Of a stretch of 29,320 nt of DNA, positions 9,381 to 21,445 are shown piece by piece. The position numbers were made by a program, and so were the translations under genes. Positions within the stretch are counted from its first letter, which is position 1, and every line of letters starts with the position of its first letter. The stretch spans positions 5,001 to 34,320 of the forward strand of contig JAUCBJ010000762.1 of assembly GCA_032718475.1 (NCBI GenBank), read 5' to 3'. This DNA is from Nemertoderma westbladi (Eukaryota > Xenacoelomorpha > Nemertodermatida > Nemertodermatidae). The notes beneath the pieces were generated by a model. It was given only the letters and a program-made list of their open reading frames with translations. It searched no databases and was not told the origin of the DNA.

Positions 9381-9792
9381 CTGATAATTGCGGGATCATT
9401 CCTGTTTGGGGGGCCTCCATCCTACTGTCCTATCTGCCTACCTGTATACTACAGTACTATTCTATTACCATTATTTATGTTTATTACCACTATTACCTAT
9501 TTGTATTATAACAACAGTCAGACAGTGACAGTACATACAGACATACATACACGCTTATTACGGCCTATTCTATTCTATTACCGTAGCGTAGTTTGCCAGA
9601 TATGTTCATTTATGTTAATCTACGCCTCTACTGTACCGGTAGGCCTACATTTCCAAAAATTTATATTTTATTGCTACCGGTACCTCTGAACTGAAAACCC
9701 TGGAGCTGTTCTTTACCGTAGTTTACTGTACTTTGATAATAAAACTACAATCAACTGTTTATAAATATATCTATAAGTCCAAGCTCTGAGCT
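9381..9792. other. COPA upstream region
   Basis: No gene is seen; the 70-codon frame at 9477-9689 has no motif. The promoter and 5' untranslated region of COPA probably lie here, but no TATA box or other element can be pointed to with confidence. Confidence 0.5.
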
Positions 9793-12700
9793 ATGTTGAG
9801 TAAATTTGAAACTAAATCAGCGAGAGTGAAGGGACTCACGTTCCACCCTAAACGGCCATGGATCCTATCAAGTTTACACAATGGTATAATCCAGCTGTGG
9901 GATTACCGCATGTGCACGCTGCTGGATAAATTCGACGAGCACGATGGGCCGGTAAGGGGAATATGTTTCCACAACCAACAGCCGCTGTTTGTTAGCGGCG
10001 GTGACGATTACAAGATCAAAGTTTGGAGCTACAAACTGAAACGTTGTTTGTTCACATTGTTGGGCCACTTGGACTACATCAGAGCGACCAACTTCCACCA
10101 CGAGTATCCATGGATACTGAGTTGCTCGGACGACCAAACAATACGCATCTGGAATTGGCAGAGTCGCACGTGTATCTGCGTGTTAACCGGACACAACCAC
10201 TACGTAATGTGCGCTCAGTTCCACCCCTCGGACGACCTTGTGGTGTCCGGATCGCTGGACCAAACCGTCCGAGTCTGGGACATATCCGGACTCCGGAAGA
10301 AGAGCGTCGCCCCGGGTCCCGGCGGGTTGGAGGAGCGACTCCGGAATCCCGGACACACGGACCTCTTCGGAACCACGGACGCCGTTGTCCGACACGTGTT
10401 GGAGGGACACGATCGCGGGGTCAACTGGGTCGCCTTCCACCCCTCTTTGCCGCTTCTCGTCAGCGCCGGGGATGACCGGATGGTGAAGATGTGGAGGATG
10501 AGCGACAGTAAAGCCTGGGAAGTGGACAGCTGTCGCGGACACTACAACAACGTGTCCAGCTGTATGTTCCACCCGCGAGCCGAGCTCATTCTCAGCAACA
10601 GTGAGGACAAGAGTATCCGAGTGTGGGACATGCAGAAGCGGACCTGTCTGCAGACATTCCGGAGGGACCACGATCGGTACTGGGTGATGGCGGCCCATCC
10701 CTCGCTCAATCTGTTCGCGGCCGGACACGATTCCGGGACGGTTGTCTTTAAACTCGAGCGGGAACGTCCGGCCTACGCGGTGCACAACAACCAGCTGTTC
10801 TACGTGAAGGATAAGTTCCTCAGAAAGTTGGATTTCAGTTCGAATAAAGACGTTTCCGTGATCCCGTTGCGAGTCGGGCGGCATCCCATCTACGCGATGT
10901 CTTACAACGCAGCCGAGAACGCGGTTCTACTCGCGACCAGGACCACCAACATAGAGAGTTCTACCTACGATCTCTACGCGATCCCCAAGGGTTCCGAGTC
11001 CGAGGCCGATAGTAAGCGGTCCGGTGGGATCACTGCTGTCTGGGTCGCCAGGAACAGGTTCGCCGTGCTCGATAAGTCCAAGGTGGGTGCTGATGCTGAT
11101 TACTTTTATATGCTATGACTATATAGTTTCGTAACTTTTCACACATTTTTTGTAGTTTATTTCATTATTTTATTTTTTAACGGGGCATTTAAAACATAAG
11201 AGTAGGACGGCCAAGTACGGTAGTGTTGAGCACAGTGACCTCATATGACCTCCTAAGACTGTAAGACTATATGAATAATATAATTCCAATATATATATTT
11301 ATTGCAAAATTTTTACATTCTATTTTGGGTTTGTTACTAATGGCCGAAAATGTGCCGAATTACTGTTTACAAAGCATTGAAAGCAACAATAGACAATAGA
11401 GTGACTATATTATATAGCTATGTTCTGTTTATACTTTATTTCCATTTTCCTTTTGTTTCATATCACTTTCTGCTCTGTTTACTTTATTCCCCCCCCCCCC
11501 ATATTTATATCCTCCTTGACCCCCAGGTGGTTCACATAAAGAACCTGAAGAACGAAATCACAAAGAAGATCCAACTGCCCGGTGACGGTCAGCCCGACGA
11601 TATATTCTACGCCGGTACCGGAATGTTGTTAGTAAAGAGTGCCGACATTCTAACGCTATTCGATGTCCAGCAACGCCGCTCGATGGCGCAAGTGAAGCAG
11701 AGCAAAGTGAAGTACGTCGTCTGGTCTGGGGACCTGTCGCACGTCGCCTTGCTTGCCAAACATACGATAAACATATGTAACCGGAAGATGGAGTCCTTGT
11801 GCACGGTGTCGGAGAGTGTTAGAGTGAAATCCGGTGTGTGGGACGATTCCGGGGTCTTTATCTACACGACCGTCAACCATATCAAGTACGTTATGGTTAA
11901 CGGCGACAGCGGCATTATCCGCACTATCGATCTCCCGATCTACGTGACCCGTATCAAAGGGAACAGCGTCTACTGTTTGGACCGCGAGTGCCGTCCGCGG
12001 GTGCTGGAGATCGATCCCACGGAGTTCAAGTTCAAACTCGCCTTGGTGCAGCGGAAGTACGACGAGGTGCTGCACATGGTGCGGAACGCGTCGCTTGTAG
12101 GTCAGTCGATCATCGCCTACCTACAGCAGAAGGGTTACCCCGAGGTCGCCCTGCATTTCGTCAAGGACGAGAAGACGCAGTTCGCCTTGGCCTTGGAGTG
12201 CGGGAACGTTGAGGTTGGACTGGAAGCCGCGAGGAGTCTCGATGATAAATCCTGCTGGGAGCGACTCGGCGAGATGGCGCTGCTACAGGGGAACCACCAG
12301 ATACTAGAGATGGCCTACCAGAGAACCAAGAACTTTGACAAACTCGCCTTCCTTTATCTTATAACCGGCAATTCTGAGAAGTTAAAGAAGATGATGAAGA
12401 TATCGGAAATTCGCAAGGATTTGTGTTCCAACTTCCAGATCGCCTTGTTTCTCGGCGATGTAGAGGAGAGGATTAAAGTTCTTTCGACATGTCATCAGAA
12501 GTCGTTGGCGTATTTAACGGCGGCGGCGTTTGGTTTCCCTACCGAGGGGTTGGAAGCGACGACGGTTCCGGTAGCCGATCCCGTCGCCGCCTCCCTCGGG
12601 TCTCCGCCGTTACCGGTGGCTCAATGCGAGACCAACTGGCCGCTACTCACCGTGTCTAAGGGGCTGTTCGATGGGAAGCGCGACCCCGTAGCTAAGGTTG

Positions 12701-13875
12701 GTGGGGTTGCCGCGGCGATGGAGGTCGATGTCGGCGGGGTTGGAGGTGCTTGGGATGACGACGAGGTTGTCCTGGACGAGGATGGCGAGATCGTTGTGGA
12801 TCCCAATGACTTCGAGGACGCTGTCGAGGCGGGTTCCGGTTGGGATGTGGACGTCGATGATCTCGACTTACCGGCGGACCTCGACGGCTCGGGACCGGCG
12901 GACGGAGACGCATTGGTTGTGGTCCCGACTCGGGGGGCCAACCCCGCTAACAGCTGGTCCAACTCCTCACAACTAGCCGTCGATCACGTTCTCGCGGGAT
13001 CCTTCACCACGGCTCTTCGACTACTCCACGACCAGATCGGTGTAGTCGATTTCACGCTCTACAAGGACCTGTTCGCCCGCACTTACAGCCGATCCCGCGT
13101 CGCCTTCACCGGGCTCCCGTTGTGTCCACCGCTTCTCGGATACCCCCACCGCAACTGGAAGGATACGACTGCCACTAAGAACTTACTCCCCGCGGTGGGG
13201 TTGAAGCTCTCCAACCTGGTCGACTCGCTCCAGGCCGCCTACCAGTCGACCACCACGGGCCGGTTCGCCGACGCTGTCGATCGATTCCGGGAGATTCTCC
13301 TCTCGGTCCCGCTGCTTGTTGTCGGGACCAACCAGGAGGTACGCGAGGCCCAACAGCTGGTAGAGATATGTCGCGAGTATATCGTAGGCCTATCCATGGA
13401 GATGTTGCGTAAAGAGTTGCCCAAAACGAGTCTACCGGAACAGAAGCGATGCTGCGAGATGGCGGCCTTGTTTACGCACTGCAACCTGCAGCCTGTTCAT
13501 CAATTACTAACCCTCCGCTCAGCCACGATGCTCTTCTTCAAGTTAAAGAATCTCAAGACAGCTTCGAGTTTTGCGCGTCGCTATCTCGAGTTAGGTCCGA
13601 AGCCGGAAGCAGCAACGCAAATCCGCAAGATCCTGCAGGCGTGCGAACGGAGCCCAGTGGACGCGCACCAGTTAGAGTACGATCAACACAACCCCTTCGA
13701 TATCTGCGCTGCCTCCTACCGCCCTGTATATCACGGTAAAGCAGTGGTTCGTTGTCCCTTCTCCGGGGCTTCTTACTTCCCTGAGTTTAAGGGGCAACTG
13801 TGTCGTGTCAGTCAGTGCACGGAGATCGGGAAGGATTGCCTCGGTCTGCGGATCAGTTCCGTTCAGTTCCGGTAA
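9793..13875 (+). CDS. COPA: Coatomer subunit alpha (alpha-COP), two coding exons
   Basis: Alpha-COP is part of the COPI coat that carries cargo from Golgi to ER and within the Golgi, binding dilysine signals. Exon 1 (9793-11082) and exon 2 (11527-13875) join in phase 0 (AAG/GTGGGT, CCCCAG/GTGG) to give 1212 residues; human is 1224. The first 25 residues match the xenin segment of vertebrate alpha-COP closely. WD40 repeats carry LWD 35-37, VWS 77-79, IW 119-120, VWD 161-163, MWR 233-235 and VWD 277-279. The WD-associated helical region follows to about 820. An acidic Gly/Val/Asp linker (about 820-905) contains [12 protein letters not shown]. The C-terminal domain ends [10 protein letters not shown], as in the family. 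A TGA lies in frame two codons before the ATG. Codons are visibly G/C-rich against AT-rich flanks. No break is seen. Confidence 0.97.
11083..11526 (+). other. Single coding intron of COPA
   Basis: 444 bases, GTGGGT at the donor and a pyrimidine tract with CCCCAG at the acceptor. It falls between LDKSK and VVHIKNLKN, where the human protein aligns without a gap. Confidence 0.92.
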
Positions 13876-14831
13876 ACTTATCTCGCAATCAACTTTAGGT
13901 TTAACGACTTGTTTTACATTAATTTCGATAACTTTATCTGGGTGGTTTGGATTATTTTTGTTCGGGATATGAAATTGTGACTCGAATCGGGTAGTTTTAA
14001 TTAAGTAGTATTTATATATTTAACCATCTTTAAATTAACTTACATGGCTGAAAGTTATTCTTTAATACATTTTCCTTCACATTTTCCGGATAGGTCAAAT
14101 TTTATCAGTAAAATTAACTTATAACGTTTCGTTGTTGTTGTTGAAGTATGTCAGGAGCTACAACATCTGTCATACTATTAGTATGCTACACGGTTCTAGA
14201 GAGTTCAGCTCATTTAAATTGTATTTTTTTTAGCAGTTCCAGTACTGAATATTAAATATTTCGCCGATAGAATTAATTGAGTCCATTAAATAAATAAATA
14301 TATTGCGTTTTATTTATACTGAACGATTGCTTGTTTGTTTAAGCGCGTTTAACGTGTTTAACATAATTCATAATATTTATAACTCTAGTTTGTTCGATCT
14401 TGGAAACTGTGGCTATTTCGCTATTCTTTGACCAACAACTGAAACCAGTACTTATTATATTATATTATTTGTAATAAATCCAAACCTGGTGGTTAAATGG
14501 TTACTGACGTTATTTATTGAAATTGTTGTTTATAATTTTGTCTTTGTGCTTTGATATTCATTACCGGTACGTGGAAATATAAGATTCTGAACAGAACCGC
14601 AACATAAAGCGGAACGGACTCTTTGGAAAACAATTGGTTAGTTCTAATTGCATAGAATAGAAGGGTGGGTGGACTTTTACATTACTTTGGGAAATTGGTT
14701 ACGTAATGAGACCATTTGTTAAAAAATAGATTGAGAAACTCCTTTGCTGAAGGTGTTAAAGTCAATCAGCATCATAACCAACTGGAATCCATTCAATCTT
14801 TGAACCTTCTTGATGTGGTAAATAAATGATT
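13876..14831. other. COPA 3' region and spacer before the satellite
   Basis: AT-rich sequence without a gene. Candidate AATAAA poly(A) signals lie at 14289-14294 (with an overlapping second one) and 14473-14478. I cannot tell which, if any, is used. Confidence 0.5.
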
Positions 14832-17800
14832 CCAAGTATCGGAAGTCATCCCAAGTACCGGAGCTGTACTACCTCCCAAGTACCGGAGCCGTACTATTCC
14901 CCAAGTACCGGAGCCGTACTACCTCCCAAGTACCGGAGCCGCACTACCTCCCAAGTACCGGAGCCGCAGTACCTCCCAAGTACCGGAGCCGCACTACCTC
15001 CCAAGTACCGGAGCCGCACTACCTCCCAAGTACCGAAGCCGCACTACCTCCCAAGTACCGGAGCCGCAGTACCTCCCAAGTACCGGAGCCGCACTACCTC
15101 CCAAGTACCGGAGCCGCACTACCTCCCAAGTACCGAAGCCGCACTACCTCCCAAGTACCGAAGCCGCACTACCTCCCAAGTACCGGAGCTGCACTACCTC
15201 CCAAGTACCAAAGCCGCACTACCTCCCAAGTACCGGAGCCGCACTACCTCCCAAGTAGCGGAGCCGTACTACCCCCCAAGTACCGGAGCCGTACTACCTC
15301 CCAAGTACCGGAGCCGCACTACCTCCCAAGTACCGGAGCCGCAGTACCTCCCAAGTACCGGAGCCGCACTACCTCCCAAGTACCGGAGCCGCACTACCTC
15401 CCAAGTACCGAAGCCGCACTACCTCCCAAGTAGCGGAGACATACTTCCTCCCAAGTACTGGAGCTGTACTACCTCCCAAGTACCGGAGCCGTACTACCTC
15501 CCAAGTACCGAAGCCGCACTACCTCCCAAGTAGCGGAGACATACTTCCTCCCAAGTACAGGAGTCGCACTACCTCCCAAGTACCGGAGCCGCACTACCTC
15601 TCAAGTAGCGGAGACATACTTCCTCCCAAGTACAGGAGTCGCACTACCTCCCAAGTACTGGAGCCGCACTACCTCCCAAGTACCGAAGCCGCACTACCTC
15701 CCAAGTAGCGGAGACATACTTCCTCCCAAGTACTGGAGCTGCACTACCTCCCAAGTACCGGAGCCGTACTACCTCCCAAGTACCGAAGCCGCACTACCTC
15801 CCAAGTACCGAAGCCGCACTACCTCCCAAGTACCGGAGCCGCACTACCTCCCAAGTACCGGAGCCGCAGTACCTCCCAAGTACCGGAGCCGCACTACCTC
15901 CCAAGTACCGGAGCCGCACTACCTCCCAAGTACCGAAGCCGCACTACCTCCCAAGTACCGGAGCCGTACTACCCCCCAAGTACCGGAGCCGTACTACCTC
16001 CCAAGTACCGGAGCCGCACTACCTCCCAAGTACCGGAGCCGCAGTACCTCCCAAGTACCGGAGCCGCACTACCTCCCAAGTACCGGAGCCGCACTACCTC
16101 CCAAGTACCGAAGCCGCACTACCTCCCAAGTAGCGGAGACATACTTCCTCCCAAGTACTGGAGCTGCACTACCTCCCAAGTACCGGAGCCGTACTACCTC
16201 CCAAGTACCGAAGCCGCACTACCTCCCAAGTAGCGGAGACATACTTCCTCCCAAGTACAGGAGTCGCACTACCTCCCAAGTACTGGAGCCGCACTACCTC
16301 CCAAGTACCGGAGCCGCACTACCTCCCAAGTACCGAAGCCGCACTACCTCCCAAGTAGCGGAGACATACTTCCTCCAAAGTACAGGAGTCGCACTACCTC
16401 CCAAGTACCGGAGCCGCACTACCTCCCAAGTACCGGAGCTGCACTACCTCCCAAGTACTGGAGCCGTACTACCTCCCAAGTACTGGAGCCGTACTACCTC
16501 CCAAGTACCGGAGCTGCACTACCTCCCAAGTACCAGAGCCGCACTACCTCCCAAGTACCGGAGCTGCACTACCTCCCAAGTACCGGAGTCGCACTACCTC
16601 CCAAGTACCGGAGTCGCACTACCTCCCAAGTACCGGAGCCATACTACCTCCCAAGGACCGGAGCCGCACTACCTCCCAAGTACCGGAGCTGCACTACCTC
16701 CCAAGTACCGGAGTCGCACTACCTCCAAAGTACCAGAGCCGTACTTCCTCCCAAGTACCGGAGCTGCACTACTTACCAAGTACTGGAGCTGCACTACCTC
16801 CCAAGTACCGGAGCTGCACTACCTCCCAAGTACCAGAGCCGCACTAACTCCCAAGTACCAGAGCTGCACTACCTACCAAGTACTGGAGCTGCACTACCTC
16901 TCAAGTACCGGAGCTGCACTACCTCCCAAGTACCGGAGCTGCACTACCTCCCAAGTACTGGAGCTGCACTACCTCCCAAGTACCGGAGCTGCACTACCTC
17001 CCAAGTACTGGAGCCGTACTACCTCCCAAGTACTGGAGCCGTACTATCTCCCAAGTACCGGAGCTGCACTACCTCCCAAGTACCAGAGCCGCACTACCTC
17101 CCAAGTACCGGAGCTGCACTACCTCCCAAGTACCGGAGTCGCACTACCTCCCAAGTACCGGAGTCGCACTACCTCCCAAGTACCGGAGCCATACTACCTC
17201 CCAAGGACCGGAGCCGCACTACCTCCCAAGTACCGGAGCTGCACTACCTCCCAAGTACCGGAGTCGCACTACCTCCCAAGTACCGGAGCCGCACTACCTC
17301 CCAAGTACTGGAGCTGCACTACCTCCCAAGTGCTAGAGCCGCACTACCTCCCAAGTACCGGAGCCGCACTACCTCCCAAGTACTGGAGCTGCACTACCTC
17401 CCAAGTGCTAGAGCCGCACTACCTCCCAAGTACCGGAGCCGCACTACCTCCCAAGTACCGGAGCCGCACTACCTCCCAAGTACTGGAGCTGCACTACCTC
17501 CCAAGTGCTAGAGCCGCACTACCTCCCAAGTACCGGAGCCGCACTACCTCCCAAGTACTGGAGCTGCACTACCTCCCAAGTACTGGAGCTGCACTACCTC
17601 CCAAGTGCTAGAGCCGCACTACCTCCCAAGTACCGGAGCCGCACTACCTCCCAAGTACTGGAGCTGCACTACCTCCCAAGTGCTAGAGCCGCACTACCTC
17701 CCAAGTACCGGAGCCGCACTACCTCCCAAGTACTGGAGCTGCACTACCTCCCAAGTGCTAGAGCCGCACTACCTCCCAAGTACCGGAGCCGCACTACCTC

Positions 17801-20575
17801 CCAAGTACCAGAGCCGCACTACCTCCCAAGTACTGAAGCTGCACTACCTCCCAAGTACCGAAGCCGCACTACCTCCCAAGTACCGGAGCCGCACTACCTC
17901 CCAAGTAGCGGAGCCGTACTACCCCCCAAGTACCGGAGCCGTACTACCTCCCAAGTACCGGAGCCGCACTACCTCCCAAGTACCGGAGCCGCAGTACCTC
18001 CCAAGTACCGGAGCCGCACTACCTCCCAAGTACCGGAGCCGCACTACCTCCCAAGTACCGGAGCCGCACTACCTCCCAAGTAGCGGAGCCGTACTACCCC
18101 CCAAGTACCGGAGCCGTACTACCTCCCAAGTACCGGAGCCGCACTACCTCCCAAGTACCGGAGCCGCAGTACCTCCCAAGTACCGGAGCCGCACTACCTC
18201 CCAAGTACCGGAGCCGCACTACCTCCCAAGTACCGGAGCCGCAGTACCTCCCAAGTACCGGAGCCGCACTACCTCCCAAGTACCGGAGCCGCACTACCTC
18301 CCAAGTACCGAAGCCGCACTACCTCCCAAGTAGCGGAGACATACTTCCTCCCAAGTACTGGAGCTGCACTACCTCCCAAGTACCGGAACCGTACTTCCTC
18401 CCAAGTACCAGAGCCGTACTACCTCCCAAGTACAGGAGTCGCACTACCTCCCAAGTACCAGAGCCGCACTACCTCCCAAGTACCGGAGCCGCACTACCTC
18501 CAAAGTACCAGAGCCGTACTCCCTCCCAAGTACCGGAGCCGCACTACCTCCCAAGTACCGGAGCTGCACTACCTCCCAAGTACCGGAGCTGCACTACTTA
18601 CCAAGTACTGGAGCTGCACTACCTCCCAAGTACCGGAGCTGCACTACCTCCCAAGTACCGGAGCCGTACTACCTCCCAATTACCAGAGCTGCTCTACCTC
18701 CCAAGTACCGGAGCTGCACTACCTCCCAAGTACCGGAGCCGTACTACCTCCCAATTACCAGAGCTGCTCTACCTCCCAAGTACCGGAGCTGCACTACCTC
18801 TCAAGTACCGGAGCTGCACTACCTCCCAAGTACCGGAGCCGCACTACCTCCCAAGTACCGGAGTCGCACTACCTCCCAAGTACCGGAGCCATACTACCTC
18901 CCAAGGACCGGAGCCGCACTACCTCCCAAGTACCGGAGCTGCACTACCTCCCAAGTACCGGAGTCGCACTACCTCCCAAGTACCGGAGCCGCACTACCTC
19001 CCAAGTACCAGAGCCGCACTACCTCCCAAGTACCGGAGCCGCACTACCTCCAAAGTACCAGAGCCGTACTCCCTCCCAAGTACCGGAGCCGCACTACCTC
19101 CCAAGTACCGGAGCTGCACTACCTCCCAAGTACCGGAGCTGCACTACTTACCAAGTACTGGAGCTGCACTACCTCCCAAGTACCAGAGCCGCACTACCTC
19201 CCAAGTACCGGAGCCGCACTACCTCCAAAGTACCAGAGCCGTACTCCCTCCCAAGTACCGGAGCTGCACTACCTCCCAAGTACTGGAGCCGTACTACCTC
19301 CCAATTACCAGAGCTGCTCTACCTCCCAAGTACCGGAGCTGCACTACCTCCCAAGTACCAGAGCCGCACTACCTCCCAAGTACCGGAGCCGCACTACCTC
19401 CAAAGTACCAGAGCCGTACTCCCTCCCAAGTACCGGAGCCGCACTACCTCCCAAGTACCGGAGCTGCACTACTTACCAAGTACTGGAGCTGCACTACCTC
19501 CCAAGTACCGGAGCTGCACTACCTCCCAAGTACCAGAGCTGCACTACCTCCCAAGTACCGGAGCTGCACTACCTCCCAAGTACCAGAGCCGCACTAACTC
19601 CCAAGTACCAGAGCTGCACTACCTACCAAGTACTGGAGCTGCACTACCTCTCAAGTACCGGAGCTGCACTACCTCCCAAGTACCGGAGCCGCACTACCTC
19701 CCAAGTACTGGAGCTGCACTACCTCCCAAGTACCGGAGCTGCACTACCTCCCAAGTACCGGAGCCGTACTACCTCCCAATTACCAGAGCTGCTCTACCTC
19801 CCAAGTACCGGAGCTGCACTACCTCCCAAGTACCGGAGCCGTACTACCTCCCAATTACCAGAGCTGCTCTACCTCCCAAGTACCGGAGCTGCACTACCTC
19901 TCAAGTACCGGAGCTGCACTACCTCCCAAGTACCGGAGTCGCACTACCTCCCAAGTACCGGAGTCGCACTACCTCCCAAGTACCGGAGCCATACTACCTC
20001 CCAAGGACCGGAGCCGCACTACCTCCCAAGTACCGGAGCTGCACTACCTCCCAAGTACCGGAGTCGCACTACCTCCCAAGTACCGGAGCCGCACTACCTC
20101 CCAAGTACCGGAGCTGCACTACCTCCCAAGTACCAGAGCCGCACTACCTCCCAAGTACCGGAGCTGCACTACCTCCCAAGTACCGGAGCCACACTAGCTC
20201 ACAAGTACTGGAGCTGCACTACCTCCCAAGTGCTAGAGCCGCACTACCTCCCAAGTACCGGAGCCGCACTACCTCCCAAGTACTGGAGCTGCACTACCTC
20301 CCAAGTACCGGAGCTGCACTACCTCCCAAGTACCGGAGCCGCACTACCTCCCAAGTACCGGAGTCGCACTACCTCCCAAGTACCGGAGCCATACTACCTC
20401 CCAAGGACCGGAGCCGCACTACCTCCCAAGTACCGGAGCTGCACTACCTCCCAAGTACCGGAGTCGCACTACCTCCCAAGTACCGGAGCCGCACTACCTC
20501 CCAAGTACCAGAGCCGTACTACCTCCCAAGTACCGGAGCTGCACTACTTACCAAGCACTGGAGCTGCAGCCCCCC
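14832..20575. repeat. 25-bp minisatellite, about 229 units in perfect register
   Basis: After a shortened, diverged first unit (14832-14850), 25-bp units run head to tail from 14851 to about 20575. A typical unit is 14926-14950, starting CCAAGTACCGGAGCC. Every unit start checked at 300-base steps falls on the same 25-base register, so there is no net insertion or deletion over 5.7 kb; only substitutions occur. Unit positions 9-10 and 15-16 are CpG. Common variants are CTGG or CCAG for CCGG and GCTGC for GCCGC. Distinct unit types cluster in blocks that recur elsewhere in the array. The plus-strand consensus has no stop in any frame, so long frames appear, but these are not taken as genes. Confidence 0.98.
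17326..17775. repeat. Three-unit higher-order repeat within the satellite
   Basis: A unit with GTGCTAGAGCC starts at 17326, 17401, 17501, 17601, 17676 and 17751, spaced 75 or 100 bases apart. It alternates with TACCGGAGCC and TACTGGAGCT units. One isolated unit of this type recurs at 20226. Confidence 0.9.
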
Positions 20576-21445
20576 CTCCCCAAGTCTCTTGTTTTCTATT
20601 ATCGATTAGTTCTCTTCTGTTGGTAAAGATATGGGTACGGGGTTTCGGGAAACTTCTTTCCATCCCCCCTTTGCGCTTCCAAACCTTTAGTGCAAACACA
20701 AAGATAAAGTCGCATCGCTACTCTTATTAGCTAAAGACTACGCTAGCGAGTGCAAGAAGGAAACATATTTTCTTGAACTCAACGTAATAATAGAAAGGCG
20801 AACGAAGGGAGCTGTAAATTTCTCAAATTGTTGTTGAAATTGCTAATTTTGCTGAATTTTCTGACAAGTGTAATTTTCTTGTGCATAAGTGTTGTTTCTT
20901 CGATTGATATGGTATCTTCTGCATCTGCAGTGATAGACCAGCAGGGACTGCATAACAGCATAGGCTCTACTGCTTCCCTGAATAAATTTACCTTCATGAA
21001 AGTGTTACTCCAGCTGATTTCCATGGCCCTTTATAATTTATTGAACTCCGGAATAAATTTGGGTTTTGCATGAAAATAAAAATAACCATCTCCTTATATG
21101 AAATACGTATAATTGACTTCACTGGCTGACTTTTATACATTATAAATATCTCATCACGGGATTGCCATGTAATAAGTAGTTATTGTTTTGATATACAAGG
21201 CAATTCTCGGAGCGCAGATTCGGGACCTCTTTGTTGGACAGACATTGACTGTGTTTATTAGTTAAACTTACAAGTTTATTAGTATGATGGATATTTCGGC
21301 ATTTCTGCCGTGTGAAAAGACAAAAATATCATTTCGAGTAAAACTAAAATTGCTGTTTGCCTTCAGATTGTGATGATGTTCGTAAATTAGTAATATTTTA
21401 TAACCCTACGTAATTTGGGGGTGGGAAATATTTCTACGTTATATA
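20576..21445. other. Spacer between satellite and MITE
   Basis: No gene recognised. The frames at 20779-21024 (minus) and 20828-21073 (plus) overlap each other and show no motif; the plus one begins with TTG rather than ATG. Confidence 0.5.

Noticed and set aside
10183-10884. Long minus-strand frame within COPA
   Set aside because: It lies antisense to the WD40 exon and arises from the G/C-rich codon use of COPA; no motif is visible.
12621-12962. Ser/Thr/Pro-rich minus-strand frame in COPA
   Set aside because: It mirrors the Asp/Gly/Val-rich linker of alpha-COP on the opposite strand.
14826-15533. 235-codon frame starting with ATG at the satellite edge, encoding a 25-residue repeat
   Set aside because: A 25-bp unit without stops on the plus strand opens all three frames automatically. 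Variants with TAG are spread through the array as part of duplicated blocks, and the long frames within it mostly begin with GTG. Nothing outside the repeat supports a gene.
14832-20575. CRISPR array
   Set aside because: Repeats are directly joined with no unique spacers, in a eukaryotic context.
20828-21073. Possible secreted protein with a hydrophobic start
   Set aside because: The hydrophobic part begins at TTG, and the first ATG comes after it. It overlaps an equally long minus-strand frame.
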